Part shown: in pieces, positions 34,904 to 46,200 of the stretch | Position numbering within the stretch: position 1 is the first letter of the stretch | Layout: the number at the start of each line of letters is the position of its first letter | Assembly: GCA_037074705.1 (NCBI GenBank) | Contig: CM073590.1 | Location: 136,295,600-136,359,599 of the forward strand | Source of the DNA: Zhengitettix transpicula | Taxonomy: Eukaryota > Arthropoda > Insecta > Orthoptera > Tetrigidae | DNA: 64,000 bases | Direction of reading: 5' to 3' | Position numbers and translations under genes: made by a program | The notes under the pieces: model-generated | The model's input: the letters and a program-made list of their open reading frames with translations, nothing else | Database searches by the model: none | Told to the model about the DNA's origin: nothing

Positions 34904-34936
34904 GTTAGGTGTTCAAACTTGGCATTAACACCTAAC
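34904..34936. repeat. Perfect 10-bp hairpin next to (TA)n
   Basis: GTTAGGTGTT at 34904-34913 and AACACCTAAC at 34927-34936 are exact inverted repeats around a 13-base loop, 16 bases after the (TA)n run. Function unknown. Confidence 0.6.
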
Positions 34937-34939
34937 AAG

Positions 34940-37900
34940 CAATAAATCGTCAACATTTATTAGAGCCTAGCTAAATAAAATACATCCGAGGTGGCAAAAT
35001 GAGTGGATTAACAGCTTAAATCATTTTTTATGTTAGACTTAAAAACTTCCATATTTATTTAGATAGATATATGTCAAATTGTAATCTGTGTATTTAGTGA
35101 TATAAAATCAGAAAACTCGATTACCCATTAACAGAATATATTGACGTAATCGTAAGTAATTATTGTGCGAACGATACACAAAAAACCCTACCTGCTTAGT
35201 TTATACCTCTTTAGTTTACTTTAATCGACTGGACTATAGGAACAGAAACCTGTAGGGCGAGTTGCGTCACGTCTGCAGACTGCGGATGACAACTGTCCAG
35301 GGAAACGGTCGCAAAATCTAGCTCCTGTCAACGCCTTGGTTTAACATTTTATTTCTGGAAAACTGAAGTTATTATTGCCAGAGAGCAGAATAGAAGTCTA
35401 TAATTTAAATCAGGAGTCAAGATTCTTCGAAAAATCGTTAAGTTCTGTTTGTAGTGTTATAAATTAATGCTTTAATACGGCTTGCGCAGATTGGCTCACG
35501 GACACTAAAAATATATAATAGCAGTTCAGATGGAATGTATTGTAAAATTTCGCGGCTCATGTTCTCATTATTCAAATTCTTCAGCAGTTAATATCCGTTT
35601 TAACACTGACAAAAATTGAAATTAATGAAAAGTAATTTAGACGTTTCCACATTCAGAATATTTTTTGAGAAACAGTGAATATACCACACGGTTTAACTTT
35701 GGAATGGTACACCCCTTAGACTTTTCTTTATTTTGTAGCCAATAAGTTTCATTGCTATTAGATATTACCAATAATTTACTACATTATAATCATTTGAACC
35801 CACATTTTTTATATTTCATATGAAATAAAATAAGTTTAATTACAAATTATTTTATAATTATTTTCCAAAGCCAAAATAATAATAAGAGAATACTGAAACG
35901 AAACCGCTGAATCCGTTTAATCTCATTAACTTATATTTTGAGTTAGATATTTTTTAAAGAAATGTACTGCTTATCTTTCTCTTAATAATAATCAAATGTC
36001 TATGATGTCTCAGAAATCAATATATATTTGAATAAAAGAATTATTCGCACAGTTATTCGACATTTTAAGGAAATTCGGGTGGAAATTCCTAATTTCATAT
36101 TATTATCTTGAACGACATATTTAATATGACTTTTTTATTATAATGCTTGATTCATATGTTTTTAATAGCTCTCAATTTATTCGTATATTCTATTTATAAT
36201 TTAGTTTTGGAAGCGAATGTAAAAGATTTGCTTACATCTTCCTAAAATGAAATATTTGATTTCATAAAAAGTAAATGGTGAAAAATTAATGCTTAATGAT
36301 ATCGTACTTTTCTGGCTTATTTACAATGAATTTAGCAATAAATGAGGGTGAATGTATTACGGTCGGGTAATAAAATATAAATATTATACGTTCTGATTTC
36401 ATGACAAACATGAAAAACTGCGATACAGTTATAATATTATAACATAGATAACAATTTATAATCAGTATTTACTAAATGTTTGATGTCACTTGAACAAATC
36501 ATGTTCAATGTAATTGTGGAATTGTTTTCAATTAAACACAATATTGTTTTTGTATGTTTGTTTAATAATATTTTAATTGGTGCTCATTACAAATCACATT
36601 TATTTTCTCAAAAATATTTTCCCAGAAACTTTTCAAATATGTTCAATTATTTACATGCTATCAGTTTCTGTTTATATGCTTGGAATGTTAATTTAAAAAT
36701 TGTATTACAGATTTAATAATTGAAATTCAATGTCTTAAGCTTGAAGTATTCTAACCCGATCACCATATTGTGATTTTGAATTTTCTCTCGTGCTTAAAAG
36801 TTCATTCAATTAGAGCGTTTTAAATTTTTTATATTTAGCTAAGCCACATTTGTGGTAGTGGAAATGTGACTACCTTGAAGCACTTATTACATCGTAAATT
36901 TTAATTATAGATCTCCTAGTTTTTGAGAAACATTCATTCCCTCCGGAAACATAATATAAAAGTGAAAATTAAATGAAGATTGCGAGAATATGATTGTTAC
37001 AAAATTTCTGCCGACAATAACTCCTGCCGGAAGTTTGATTATCTCATCCCGCAAAACTTTCATTCGTAATAATGGAGCCAGAAGCCGTATTGCAGGCTGT
37101 AGAAAAGCAATCTGATCCGAGCGGCGGCACACAGAATTTCTAACTGCATTAGTAGCAGGCTTATTACTTGTTCGCGCAACGAGTTAGAGCGATTTGAATC
37201 CCCGTCAGCAGGCGCCGCGACGCGCCGCAGCGTCGTGCAGTTAACTGTGGAGCAGAACACAGCATTCCCATTTGACGCCTCGCACGTGACGAGCGTCGCG
37301 GTTTTCCAGGAAACTTCCGCCCCTTTCACCGACAATTCACCCCAAACAGCTGCTAATGCCATCGCATAATTGCACTAAAATTCTCACTATCAGCAGCGTC
37401 GGTTTAAATACCCTAAACTATAGCTAAATAGATTTTACAGCATTCAATGATAATGTAATCAATTTTTGTTCACTTCAAAACTCATCACTTGCGAAGTGAA
37501 GTCGAACACGTTTCTGAAAACTGTCAATCTCAATCAGAGAATTTTTTTCGGCTGTTCGATTGCATGATTTGAAGACTTAATAAATGACAATGTGCGCGGT
37601 GAAGGGTAGTAATTAAATATAAGTGATTATATGAGGAGTAAAATAATTATTGATTTTGTGTTGTGGTTTTCATAAAAATAAGTGGCAAATTATATAAAAA
37701 TTTAATTAGTTACAAAGTATTTTAAAATACAATTTTAATTACATTTACAAATTATTTAAAATTACGTTTACAAAATAATTAATACATATTTTTGTTTAAA
37801 AATTAAAATATTAACTCAATTTCGTGGATTAAAAAATTGAGGGGTTTTTGAGCAACTGAAAAAGAAAAGTCAGTTCGATTTAATAAAAAAATATAATGAA

Positions 37901-38629
37901 GAATTAAATTTCGAGTTTGCTTTAATAACCTCGGCATTCTTGTGGAATATTTCTGACGATAGCAAGCGGATTCCTTTGCTTCCATGTACGTTCAGGCTCG
38001 CAGTTTGTTTTCCTTGATGATGCCAATGTTTTTCTATTGACCTATGTTTCATAATCTGTTGTTCCTGCTTCTCTTCGATGTAAGAAAAACAAGCTAACAT
38101 GCCAAAGAAGAAGATGCTTCTAGAGACTTTCTCTATAGCATTTTACACAACTTTCCCCCACTTTGGAAAAGTCATCCCCTTTTGTTAGTTGTCTAGATGG
38201 TAAAGGTTTTTTGACCAGTTTGCCGAGAAACCCAGAACTATGGATTTTCACCACTCTGCACAGTCTTTGATTTTTAAATCAAACCATTATTTTGAAATGA
38301 CGTTGGTGAGCACTTTGCGTTCACTTTTAAATCTACTTTTTAATTTTCATCGATTATTATATTGTTTCATACTTGTTATTGCGTGTTATATTATATTTTA
38401 ATTAGCATATGATATATTAAGCTAAAGTCCACAGTATGTTATTGTAACTGAAAATTTATACTCGTTTTTTAATTAGATTTGTGTGAATTTTAAAGCGTTT
38501 AATATACAATTTTGAATATGTTTTATAGTGTTATCTGATATTCGTTTGGAGAAGACCTCTATCAAATTGCCCACAATTCCCCACCAATATTCGATTAATT
38601 TCACATGTGATTACATCATAAATAGTATG
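34940..38629. other. AT-rich stretch, one GC-richer patch
   Basis: No gene or repeat recognised. The patch at 37000-37370 (AGGCGCCGCGACGCGCCGCA, CACGTGACGAGCGTCGCG) and a smaller one at 35240-35340 stand out; ORFs in them are short and lack domains. Confidence 0.4.
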
Positions 38630-38644
38630 ATTCAGTTCTTGACG
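38630..38644 (+). repeat. Target-site duplication of the 38.6-kb LINE
   Basis: ATTCAGTTCTTGACG, repeated without mismatch at 41015-41029 at the other end of the LINE. A perfect duplication next to a badly broken element suggests that the copy was largely defective when it inserted. Confidence 0.85.
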
Positions 38645-38659
38645 ATCTACAACCAGGAA

Positions 38660-38928
38660 ACAGATATACCTGGCTCTATGTTGGGAAATTAAAAAATGGA
38701 ACATCTGAACAACAAATAAAAAACTTTCTATTAAGGAATGGCGTAACAGAGAACATTGATTGTGAAATGCTGAATACGCAGGGATACCTGAAGGCCTGCA
38801 AGCTGGGAATCCCTAACGAGTTTCATGAAAAAGTCACAAAACCGGAGTTCTGGCCATCAGGAATCTTCGTAAGAAGATATCGGTTTTTTCGAGGCCAAAA
38901 GAGAAATGAAGGAGCATCTCTTGAATAG
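38660..38928 (+). pseudogene. LINE ORF1 (gag-like) C-terminal remnant
   Basis: The plus-strand reading gives YTWLYVGKLKNGTSEQQIKNFL, then LGIPNEFHEKVTKPEFWPSG and FVRRYRFFRGQ, ending at a TGA/TAG cluster. The pattern of a short beta-strand start followed by a FWP.G..VRR..FFR ending is known from ORF1 proteins of insect non-LTR elements, where it binds RNA. Only the C-terminal part is left because the insertion is 5'-truncated. Confidence 0.55.
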
Positions 38929-39649
38929 ACAGACAGCTAGAAACGCACAAAACGGCATACAAAAAGGGAAATATACAGGAAACAAAATCAAGAACACAAA
39001 CAGTGGTCAAGTACTTCAAACGATACTTTGGAACGCAGAAGGCCTAAAAGGAGCATTACAACTATTACCTTACCACTTTTTCCACAAATATGATATTATT
39101 TGTTTAACTGAGACCTTCCTAACTACAAACTGGAACACAAATGGGTTCTATTGCATTAATAACCTTGCTATCCGAAGCAATATGGGACGACCAAAAGGTG
39201 GCATAACATGCTTAATAAAACCAAACCTGTCACCGTTCAGAATGGAATATCAGTCAAAACACCTACTAATGATACGCACAAAGTTATGTACCATTCTATG
39301 TGCTTACTTCCAACCGGAAATCCTTGCAGAAGACATCATAGAGGAAGTGGATGAGGCCATATCGAAAATGTCCAAATCAGAGGCAGTTTTATTGGCAGGA
39401 GATTTCAACTGCCGCATAGACGCACCGTCAAAGAAAACTAACTTTGTGATAGAATATTTAAAAGAGGAGGGGTTTCATATGATCAATAAAGCAAACGAGA
39501 AAACATACAACGAACATTTGAAGCAAGCAGTGGTATTCTTCAAAGAGATATGGACTACGCTAATGACGAAATGTCTGGAAAACGGACAAATCCCGAATAA
39601 AGATACTATACAAAGGGAAAGGGAACACAGAAGACCCAAACTCTTATAG
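38906..39649 (+). pseudogene. LINE ORF2 endonuclease joined to RT linker by internal deletion
   Basis: An open frame of 247 codons with endonuclease/exonuclease/phosphatase motifs: LWNAEGL near the start, then CLTETF, then LLAGDFNCRID with the catalytic Asp and Asn. At about residue 205 the text jumps from the endonuclease (KTYNEH) to a segment that in related elements lies just before the RT (FFKEIWTTLMTKCLENGQIPN). The usual C-terminal endonuclease motif (SxxD/SDH) and the linker are missing, so a large in-frame deletion is inferred. A frameshift near 39600 ends the frame. Confidence 0.75.
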
Positions 39650-40980
39650 GGGAATGGCCCTACAGAGCACACTTCACAAAGATATTGACAGCAAGACTCA
39701 CGGAGAAAGTGGAGGACAAAATACCGGAACTACAATTTGGTTTCAGAAGAGGCAGATCTACCATACAAGCAATATCGTGCCTCATAAAAGACATTGATGA
39801 AGCACTGAGACACTACAGGGGGAAGCTATATGCGGTCTTCATTGATTATACAAAAGCTTTTCACTTTCTCAACAGACGACTAATACTAAACAAACTGGAA
39901 TCAATGATTGGAAAAGAACATTACCTGACGATAATAATCTCAAACATCTTGCATGAGAACCAAGTAGAAATAGATGACAGCATATTAGTATCGGACCCAA
40001 TAATACAGACAAACGGGGTACTACAAGGAGACCCCCTAAGCCCGTTATTGTTTAATATTGCGACTGCAGATGTAGCCGAATCACTACCAACAGAAAACAC
40101 GCGTCTCTATGTGTATGCAGATGACATGGTCATCACAGCAACCTCCAGACAAGATCTACAAGAGGCCTTAAACAATCTGTCGAACTGGGCTCAAGAAAAT
40201 GAACTAGAAATAAACCTTCAAAAGACAGCAGCAATGATATTCAGGAAAGGTGGCAGACACAGCACGAAAGACACTTTATACCTCGGGAACAGACCAGTAA
40301 ATGTTACATGTACCTTGGGATAACCTTACAACCGACAGGAAGCACATTCACACTACACGTGAAAGAAAAAGTAATCGCAGCTATCAGAGCAATGCAAGAT
40401 ATTCGGATGATACGACAACTCTCCATAGACACGGCCATCTCCATCTACAAAGCAAAAGTCACCCCAATAGTCACATACGGTTTGGAATTAATATGGGAGA
40501 AACTAAATAGAAAAAACCTGAAAGATATTGAAAAGATAAAGGCAACTTATCTGAAAAAGATACTGTGTGTGTCTCGAAATATACGCCATCACGACTTGCA
40601 TATGAACTCACAAGGGAACCTTTCTACTTAGAAGACCTAAGCTATACAACAGGGTTAACTTTGCCATCTACACCCGCATATCAACACCTGATCCAAGAAC
40701 TAAAGGAAAAGAAGAACCAGATATGGGACGATTTCTACAGTACCACCGCCATGATGACAAACGAATGGAGGAGAGCATCATACGAACTACGTACGACACA
40801 CAGTAACCCGTTTCGCCGAGCACGGTTTTCACCACAAGATTTGTAAATCAAAAAGCTTTCATCAACCAGATGTGAATTGTGTTTGTGAATTATGTGAAAT
40901 GGTGTGTGACAGATATCACGCATATTGGCGTTCCAGAAGATCTATCTCAATGACAGAATTTTGTAGAGTGACCCAAATTA
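39600..40980 (+). pseudogene. LINE ORF2 reverse transcriptase and C-terminal Cys/His region
   Basis: RT motifs in order: YKGKGNTEDPNSYRG (another frame near 39610-39660), LQFGFRRGRSTIQAI, AVFIDYTKAFH with the first catalytic Asp, NGVLQGDPLSPLLFN, and YVYADDMV with the Asp pair. The thumb follows after a frameshift near 40310 (YLGITL, VTPIVTYGLELIWE). More shifts occur near 39665, 40570-40610 and 40840. The last readable part has Cys and His pairs (NCVCELC, CDRYH) that resemble the zinc knuckle ending ORF2 in several LINE clades. The catalytic residues remain, but the frame is broken at least four times. Confidence 0.82.
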
Positions 40981-42025
40981 CTTTACACATTGTGTGAAAT
41001 TCCTTATATTATTAATTCAGTTCTTGACGTTTATCAGTTAATCGTGAAAATGCCGGGTTTATGGGAAAATAATATACCAGGATAGAATAAACTGGGAAAT
41101 TAACATTTCCAATAAAACAAATTTCATCTTCAAGACTCCGTAACTATTAAGGACTTGGGAATGACAGTGCAAATTCTAAAACATTTGGCACAATATGAAA
41201 CAACAGACGATGGAAAATTGTTGGTTTATGTATTAGTTATTAGTCACACTTCAGAAATTTTACTTTTGTTATATCAGGAAACTACATTTTTCTTTTATGA
41301 TCAATGATTCTTGTCTGACTATTTCCCCTATGTTTTAATTTACCTACAATTATGGTGTTCTATAAATTACAGTTGGAAGTAGTTTATGTGCAGGTGTATG
41401 TTTTTGAGGAGTTCCAGTGGAAACTATACTATTTTAATAGTAGATTTATGATCTGAGTTGATTGTTTTAATATTAAATTTAATTATAGTTATGATACTTC
41501 AATTTTATGATATTTTTCCGAAATTATGCAACATATGTACAAACAATTGGGAATTGCGTATGTTCCATAGAATTTTGATTCCTCTATTTAATGGGGCAGA
41601 TAATTGTATGAAATTTTGTAAGATAGGTATTAGGTTTTGAATTTAATAAATATCATGGTCTGTCTGCCGTAGTTATGTGAAAAATTCAGATCATATTATA
41701 AAGAATTTTACAATGATCACCAATAAGGCAATTCATTTTCAAGAATTTCACATTTTAGCAACAATTTTGAGATAAAAATATCACAGACAAAACATATTTT
41801 GTGTTTAATAAGGTATCAAAAATTGTTTGAAGTATCCAAACTAAAATTTTAATAAATATTTTATTTTAACGTCTATTTTTAATTCTAATAATAAATATTT
41901 AGTGTTTCTTTATCAAGGATTATTTATTAATAGTGTTAAATTTTGGTCCTTGTTTTTACACTCTTCAGGCTTTGGCCAGATTGAAAGATTTGTCTTGACG
42001 TTAGAAAAGTTTCCTCAGACAATTA

Positions 42026-42562
42026 TTTTTAATTTTTTAATTTTTAGGGTAACAGGCTACATGAGGGTAATCCATATGGTGGCAACTCCCCTTTAATAGC
42101 ATAGGATTTGGAAGAGGGAATGCAGAAGGGTAGAGGAAGTTAGCCGGGTTAACTAGGGCCTATCTATAGTTTGAGGATCCTAACGGCATTCGCCTAAAAG
42201 TAATGCAGGACAAACCCTAGAAAACCTGCATCATGTAGGTCGGGCATTAGGTACTTGTTCCACGCCCTTCCGATAGCGGGAGAGTGGTTTGCAGTGGGGA
42301 CGCAGCATTCCATTCTCCGTGCCTCGACCAGTTTAGGAGGCAGCTGGCCGACTGTTCCAATGGGAAAAGAGAACAACTCTTACGGTATGCCCAAGATCTG
42401 CGACCCCGGAACATACACATCTCAAAACAGGCCGAGGTGCCTCGGCATGTGGGAACCTTAGTTCAAAAAAACCAGAGAGATGTGAAGGCATCCCTAAAGG
42501 TAGCCTCCGCCAGAGCTCTCTGGAAGAGAGAACCCTGTCGCAGGCTTCCTTTCTCCTTGTAG
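42026..42562 (-). mobile_element. RP1 retroposon copy E (longest)
   Basis: T-rich start, then AGGGTAACAGGCTACATGAG and the full series of family landmarks. These run through GGCAGCTGGCCGACTGTTCC, CTTACGGTATGCCCAAGATC and AGGCCGAGGTGCCTCGGC to a 5' part with AAAGGTAGCCTCCGCCAGAG. The 5' end shows remains of the hairpin block (CTCTGGAAGAGAG, CTGTCGCAGG). First of three copies placed head-to-tail between 42.0 and 43.2 kb. Confidence 0.8.
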
Positions 42563-42567
42563 ACAGA

Positions 42568-42874
42568 TTATTTTTTTTTAGGACAACAGGCTACATGGGG
42601 GTAATCCACGTTGGGAAAATCCCCTTTAATAGAATAGGAAGGGATTTGAAAGGGTGGATGCGGAAGGGTAGAGGAAGGTAGCCAAGGGTTAACTAGGGCC
42701 CCCGGGCTATATTTTAAGGATCCTACCTGTCATTCACCTAAAGAAATGCAGGGAAAACCCTAGAAAAACCTGCATCAGGTAGGTCGGGCATTGGGTACTT
42801 GTCACACGCCCATCTGATAGCGGGAGAGGAGTTTGCTGTGGGGACGCAGCATTCCCTTCTCCGTACGTCGACCA
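42568..42874 (-). mobile_element. RP1 retroposon copy F
   Basis: Starts with a T run, then AGGACAACAGGCTACATGGG, and keeps the standard landmarks to TTCTCCGTACGTCGACCAG. There it is cut and the T run of copy G begins at once. The cut falls at the point where other copies read CAGTTTAGGAGGCAGCTGG, so copy G looks inserted next to or into copy F. Confidence 0.8.
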
Positions 42875-43239
42875 GTTTTTTTTTTGCGGGTGTAGACAGG
42901 CTATGTATAGGGTAATCCACATAGTGGCAACTCCCCTGTTATAGCATAGGAAAGGGATTTGAAAGGGGGGATGCGGAAGGGTAGAGGAAGGTAGCCAAGG
43001 GTTAACTAGGGCCCCCGGGCTATATTTTAAGGATCCTACCTGGCATTCACCTAAAGAAATGCAGGGAAAACCCTAGAAAAACCTGCATCAGATAGGCCGA
43101 GCATTGGGTACTTGTCCCACGCCCTTCCGATAGCGGGAGAGGAGTTTGCTGTGGGGTCGCAGCAATCCCTTCTCCGTGCCTCGACCAGTTTAGGAGGCAG
43201 CTGGCCGACTATTCCAATGGGAATAGCGAACAACTCTTA
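42875..43239 (-). mobile_element. RP1 retroposon copy G
   Basis: T run, then GCGGGTGTAGACAGGCTATG (second type of 3' end) and the full middle part, ending at ATAGCGAACAACTCTTA, about where the less truncated copies have CTTACGGTATGCCC. Its close likeness to copy F in the middle (for example the shared ACCTGGCATTCACCTAAAGA-type variant) suggests related source copies or local duplication. Confidence 0.8.
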
Positions 43240-46200
43240 GAGTTGAAGATTACATGTAATTATCTATGAAGATTACTTGTAATTACAGCGAGACTGAGGA
43301 AATTTTTATACCTTCAAGACCAAACGTTTCAGTCGGACCACAGCCTGAGGTGCGGGTACAAATAAGAAGCGAATCGAAGCGCTGTTAAATAATATTTTAT
43401 TCATAATTTATTAATAATTTTTAATTCAATATAAGAAGCCTGTTAATTGGTTATTTAATATATATAATTTTAGAAAATATAAAATAATGTATAACGTCAC
43501 AGGATGTGCCGGCCATTATTAAGTGGAATTTTAAGTGGAAGTTTTGTGGATAACCGTTGCTTTTTTCTTTTTACAGATTGAGTAAGTTTCTGTTTAGCTA
43601 TGAGTTTTCTAAATATATATCACTAATTGAAGATATATTTAACAATGTATTATTAGTTTTAAATAAAATTAATCAGCGTATGAATTCCAACATAAGTCTT
43701 ACGATAAGTGTGGAGTGATACTTCTTAATACTTCACATTATATTTTTTCTTAATGTGGTAGTAGAAGGAGGAGAATGATACAATTTTTTTTAAAAATGAC
43801 TCATGATTTCGCCTGTGAAATGAGGATGGCACTCATAGTGGCCTTTACGTATTTCGTTTCATAGTTTGAGTTAATAAGGTTTTTGTTCCCGCCTAGTTGC
43901 TTCCGTCGGCACTTGGAGCTTCCGCAGCTGGCAGATGATTATCAGTTTCCGCTAACTGCGTAATGGAAGGTACTTCTCTGCTGCCGTTCATAGATTTTAA
44001 TTCGCTGCGATGCAGTGCTGCTAATGGTGTAGGTAGGCCACACGGGCTGCAGTAAAACAAGTCGCAGCTGCAGCGAACAGGCGTGCTCGTTGTTGTGGCC
44101 CACTAATTACTGATTCTGGTGTAAGTGCTGTCCAAATTGCTTTGTCAGGGAAAAACGCATGCCGCACCAATTGTACAAAACAAAATTTACAAACCAACAC
44201 TTTTTTACAGGAATTGTCGGTTTGCATTTGGAAGTGGTAATTGTGTAGTGTTGCGATTCTGTATATTTACCATGCTCCAGACCGATAATTTAGATACTAA
44301 ACGGCACCAGCTTGTTAGTATTACTGTGCTACGAAAATCGAACCTAAAGATTTTTTTAGATGAAAATTTGAACTAAGTTTGGAGTCTTATGCTAAAACCC
44401 AACCAAAACTCTCACTTTCATCGTTTAGCTTAACAGAATAATAACCACTCTGATTCTATACAAATATAGTGTAATAATCAACAAGTAGGCTTTAATTAAT
44501 TTTTGACCCACATTGTGGTAGCCATTTATGTAATGATCAAAATGAATAGGTTAATTAAATAAAAAAGATAATAAGAAAAATTAACAAACAAAATAATTTA
44601 TTATCAATTTGTGGCTTCAAAAAATTAAAAACAATTACAATCAAAATTTAATATCTCTTCTCTCAGGGCCTTCACTGGGTTTTATAATTAACAGAGAAAA
44701 TTATTTAATGATCTGATTAACAATTCAGTTTAAAAACAATAAGTCGATAAATGAAAGAAAGCTAAATGAAAAGTGAATGAAATGAAAGATGAACGAAATC
44801 TGACTACCCTTTTAATTATAGTTTACAAATTTATCAAAGTTATGTTACTTACGGACCGTCGGTCTGGTACCAGAACAATCAATTTTACCTCGTTCGGACA
44901 CTTTTACACACTTTAATTTTTAATATCAGGCCTTGGTTTTCACTGATTCTACACTTCACTTTAAAATTTGGCGAGATTGGCTGTATTTCGTTGACTGCTT
45001 CGCTCCACAATAATTTACTAATGTTCTGCTGGAAGAATTTCTCCACGAAGATTTTGGAAAGTTCTATTCTGACGAAACTGCTATTACTTTCCAATATTTA
45101 CGATGCAATACTTCCGTGAATGTTTACTTTGTATTAATTCACAACTTTAACTGGTAATACATTAACAACGTCTAGTATCTGCTCAAGTTTTATTATTTGT
45201 TCTGCTCCTCGCAATGTTTCTCCGCCAACTGCCATCCTAGTGCCTCCCGAGTTTTAGAGCGACTCCTCAACAAAGAAACAGAACTCGCCGCTCATTGTTG
45301 ATTTTCTCGCTCATGCCGCTTACAATTAATTTATTCGCTAACAATTTAAATTATTTAAAAACAATTAATGGCTTAATTAATTGGCATTACAATATTTTTG
45401 AGTCGAAGTTGCTTCAGTGTTTATCTATCGTCATACCAGTTTTCGTTACAACGGCACGTATATACTATATATACAATGACAGTAAGCAATTAACTTAATA
45501 AATTCTTAACTTGTGAGAATATTTGTATGAGAAAGCAATATGTTTTGCACACATTTTCTGAAATATGCAACTAGAAATTTCTGAAAAAATACATTAAAGC
45601 GTTCCAATTTATTTGGTATGAGCAGAAAAATTGTTGATTGCGGGCTAATATACAATAAATGGTTATTGACGTTGAAATAAGAATTTAAATAACTTGCTCT
45701 AATAATCTGTACAAGTATATGCCCCCTTTTTTATTCGTATATATATAAACAATAATCATAATTAGAAGTTATAGTTTTTACTGTTTCTGCCACCGGGATT
45801 TTTTTTTAAGTTATAATAAAAAGTACATTATTAAAATAAATATGTTATGGTTAAAATTAATTTGTGATGGAACATAATGGGAGAAATTAAATGATAATGT
45901 GCGTAGACAACTGTTTCACCTCTGGTGTCACGCCATTACTTATGCGCTGGACACAATCATCTGAATTTCGTGAGACGTGGGATCACAAAATGAAGGTTTT
46001 GAAACTCGCAGACATAAATAAAATTCACAAACAGCCATATTTATTGAGCCAAAAATTAACAGATTTAACTTAATGAACTCAGGGTATTTAAAACAAATTT
46101 TACACGTCATTGTTGGGCGCCATTAGTTTCTGTGGTTTTAAATTTATTAAGTTCATGAGACTGCTTCTTCATCGGGTTATTGTGACGTCGACATTTGCTT

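Larger units (their letters stand above)
38645..41014 (+). mobile_element. Non-LTR retrotransposon (LINE), 5'-truncated, internally deleted
   Basis: A 15-bp direct repeat, ATTCAGTTCTTGACG, flanks the element perfectly at 38630-38644 and 41015-41029, as expected for target-primed reverse transcription. Between the repeats lie, in order: the end of a gag-like ORF1, an apurinic-type endonuclease, a reverse transcriptase with its thumb, and a Cys/His-rich end. There is no poly(A) tail; the 3' end is a short ATTATTA-like run. The 5' end starts inside ORF1. I could not place the clade firmly. Confidence 0.85.
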
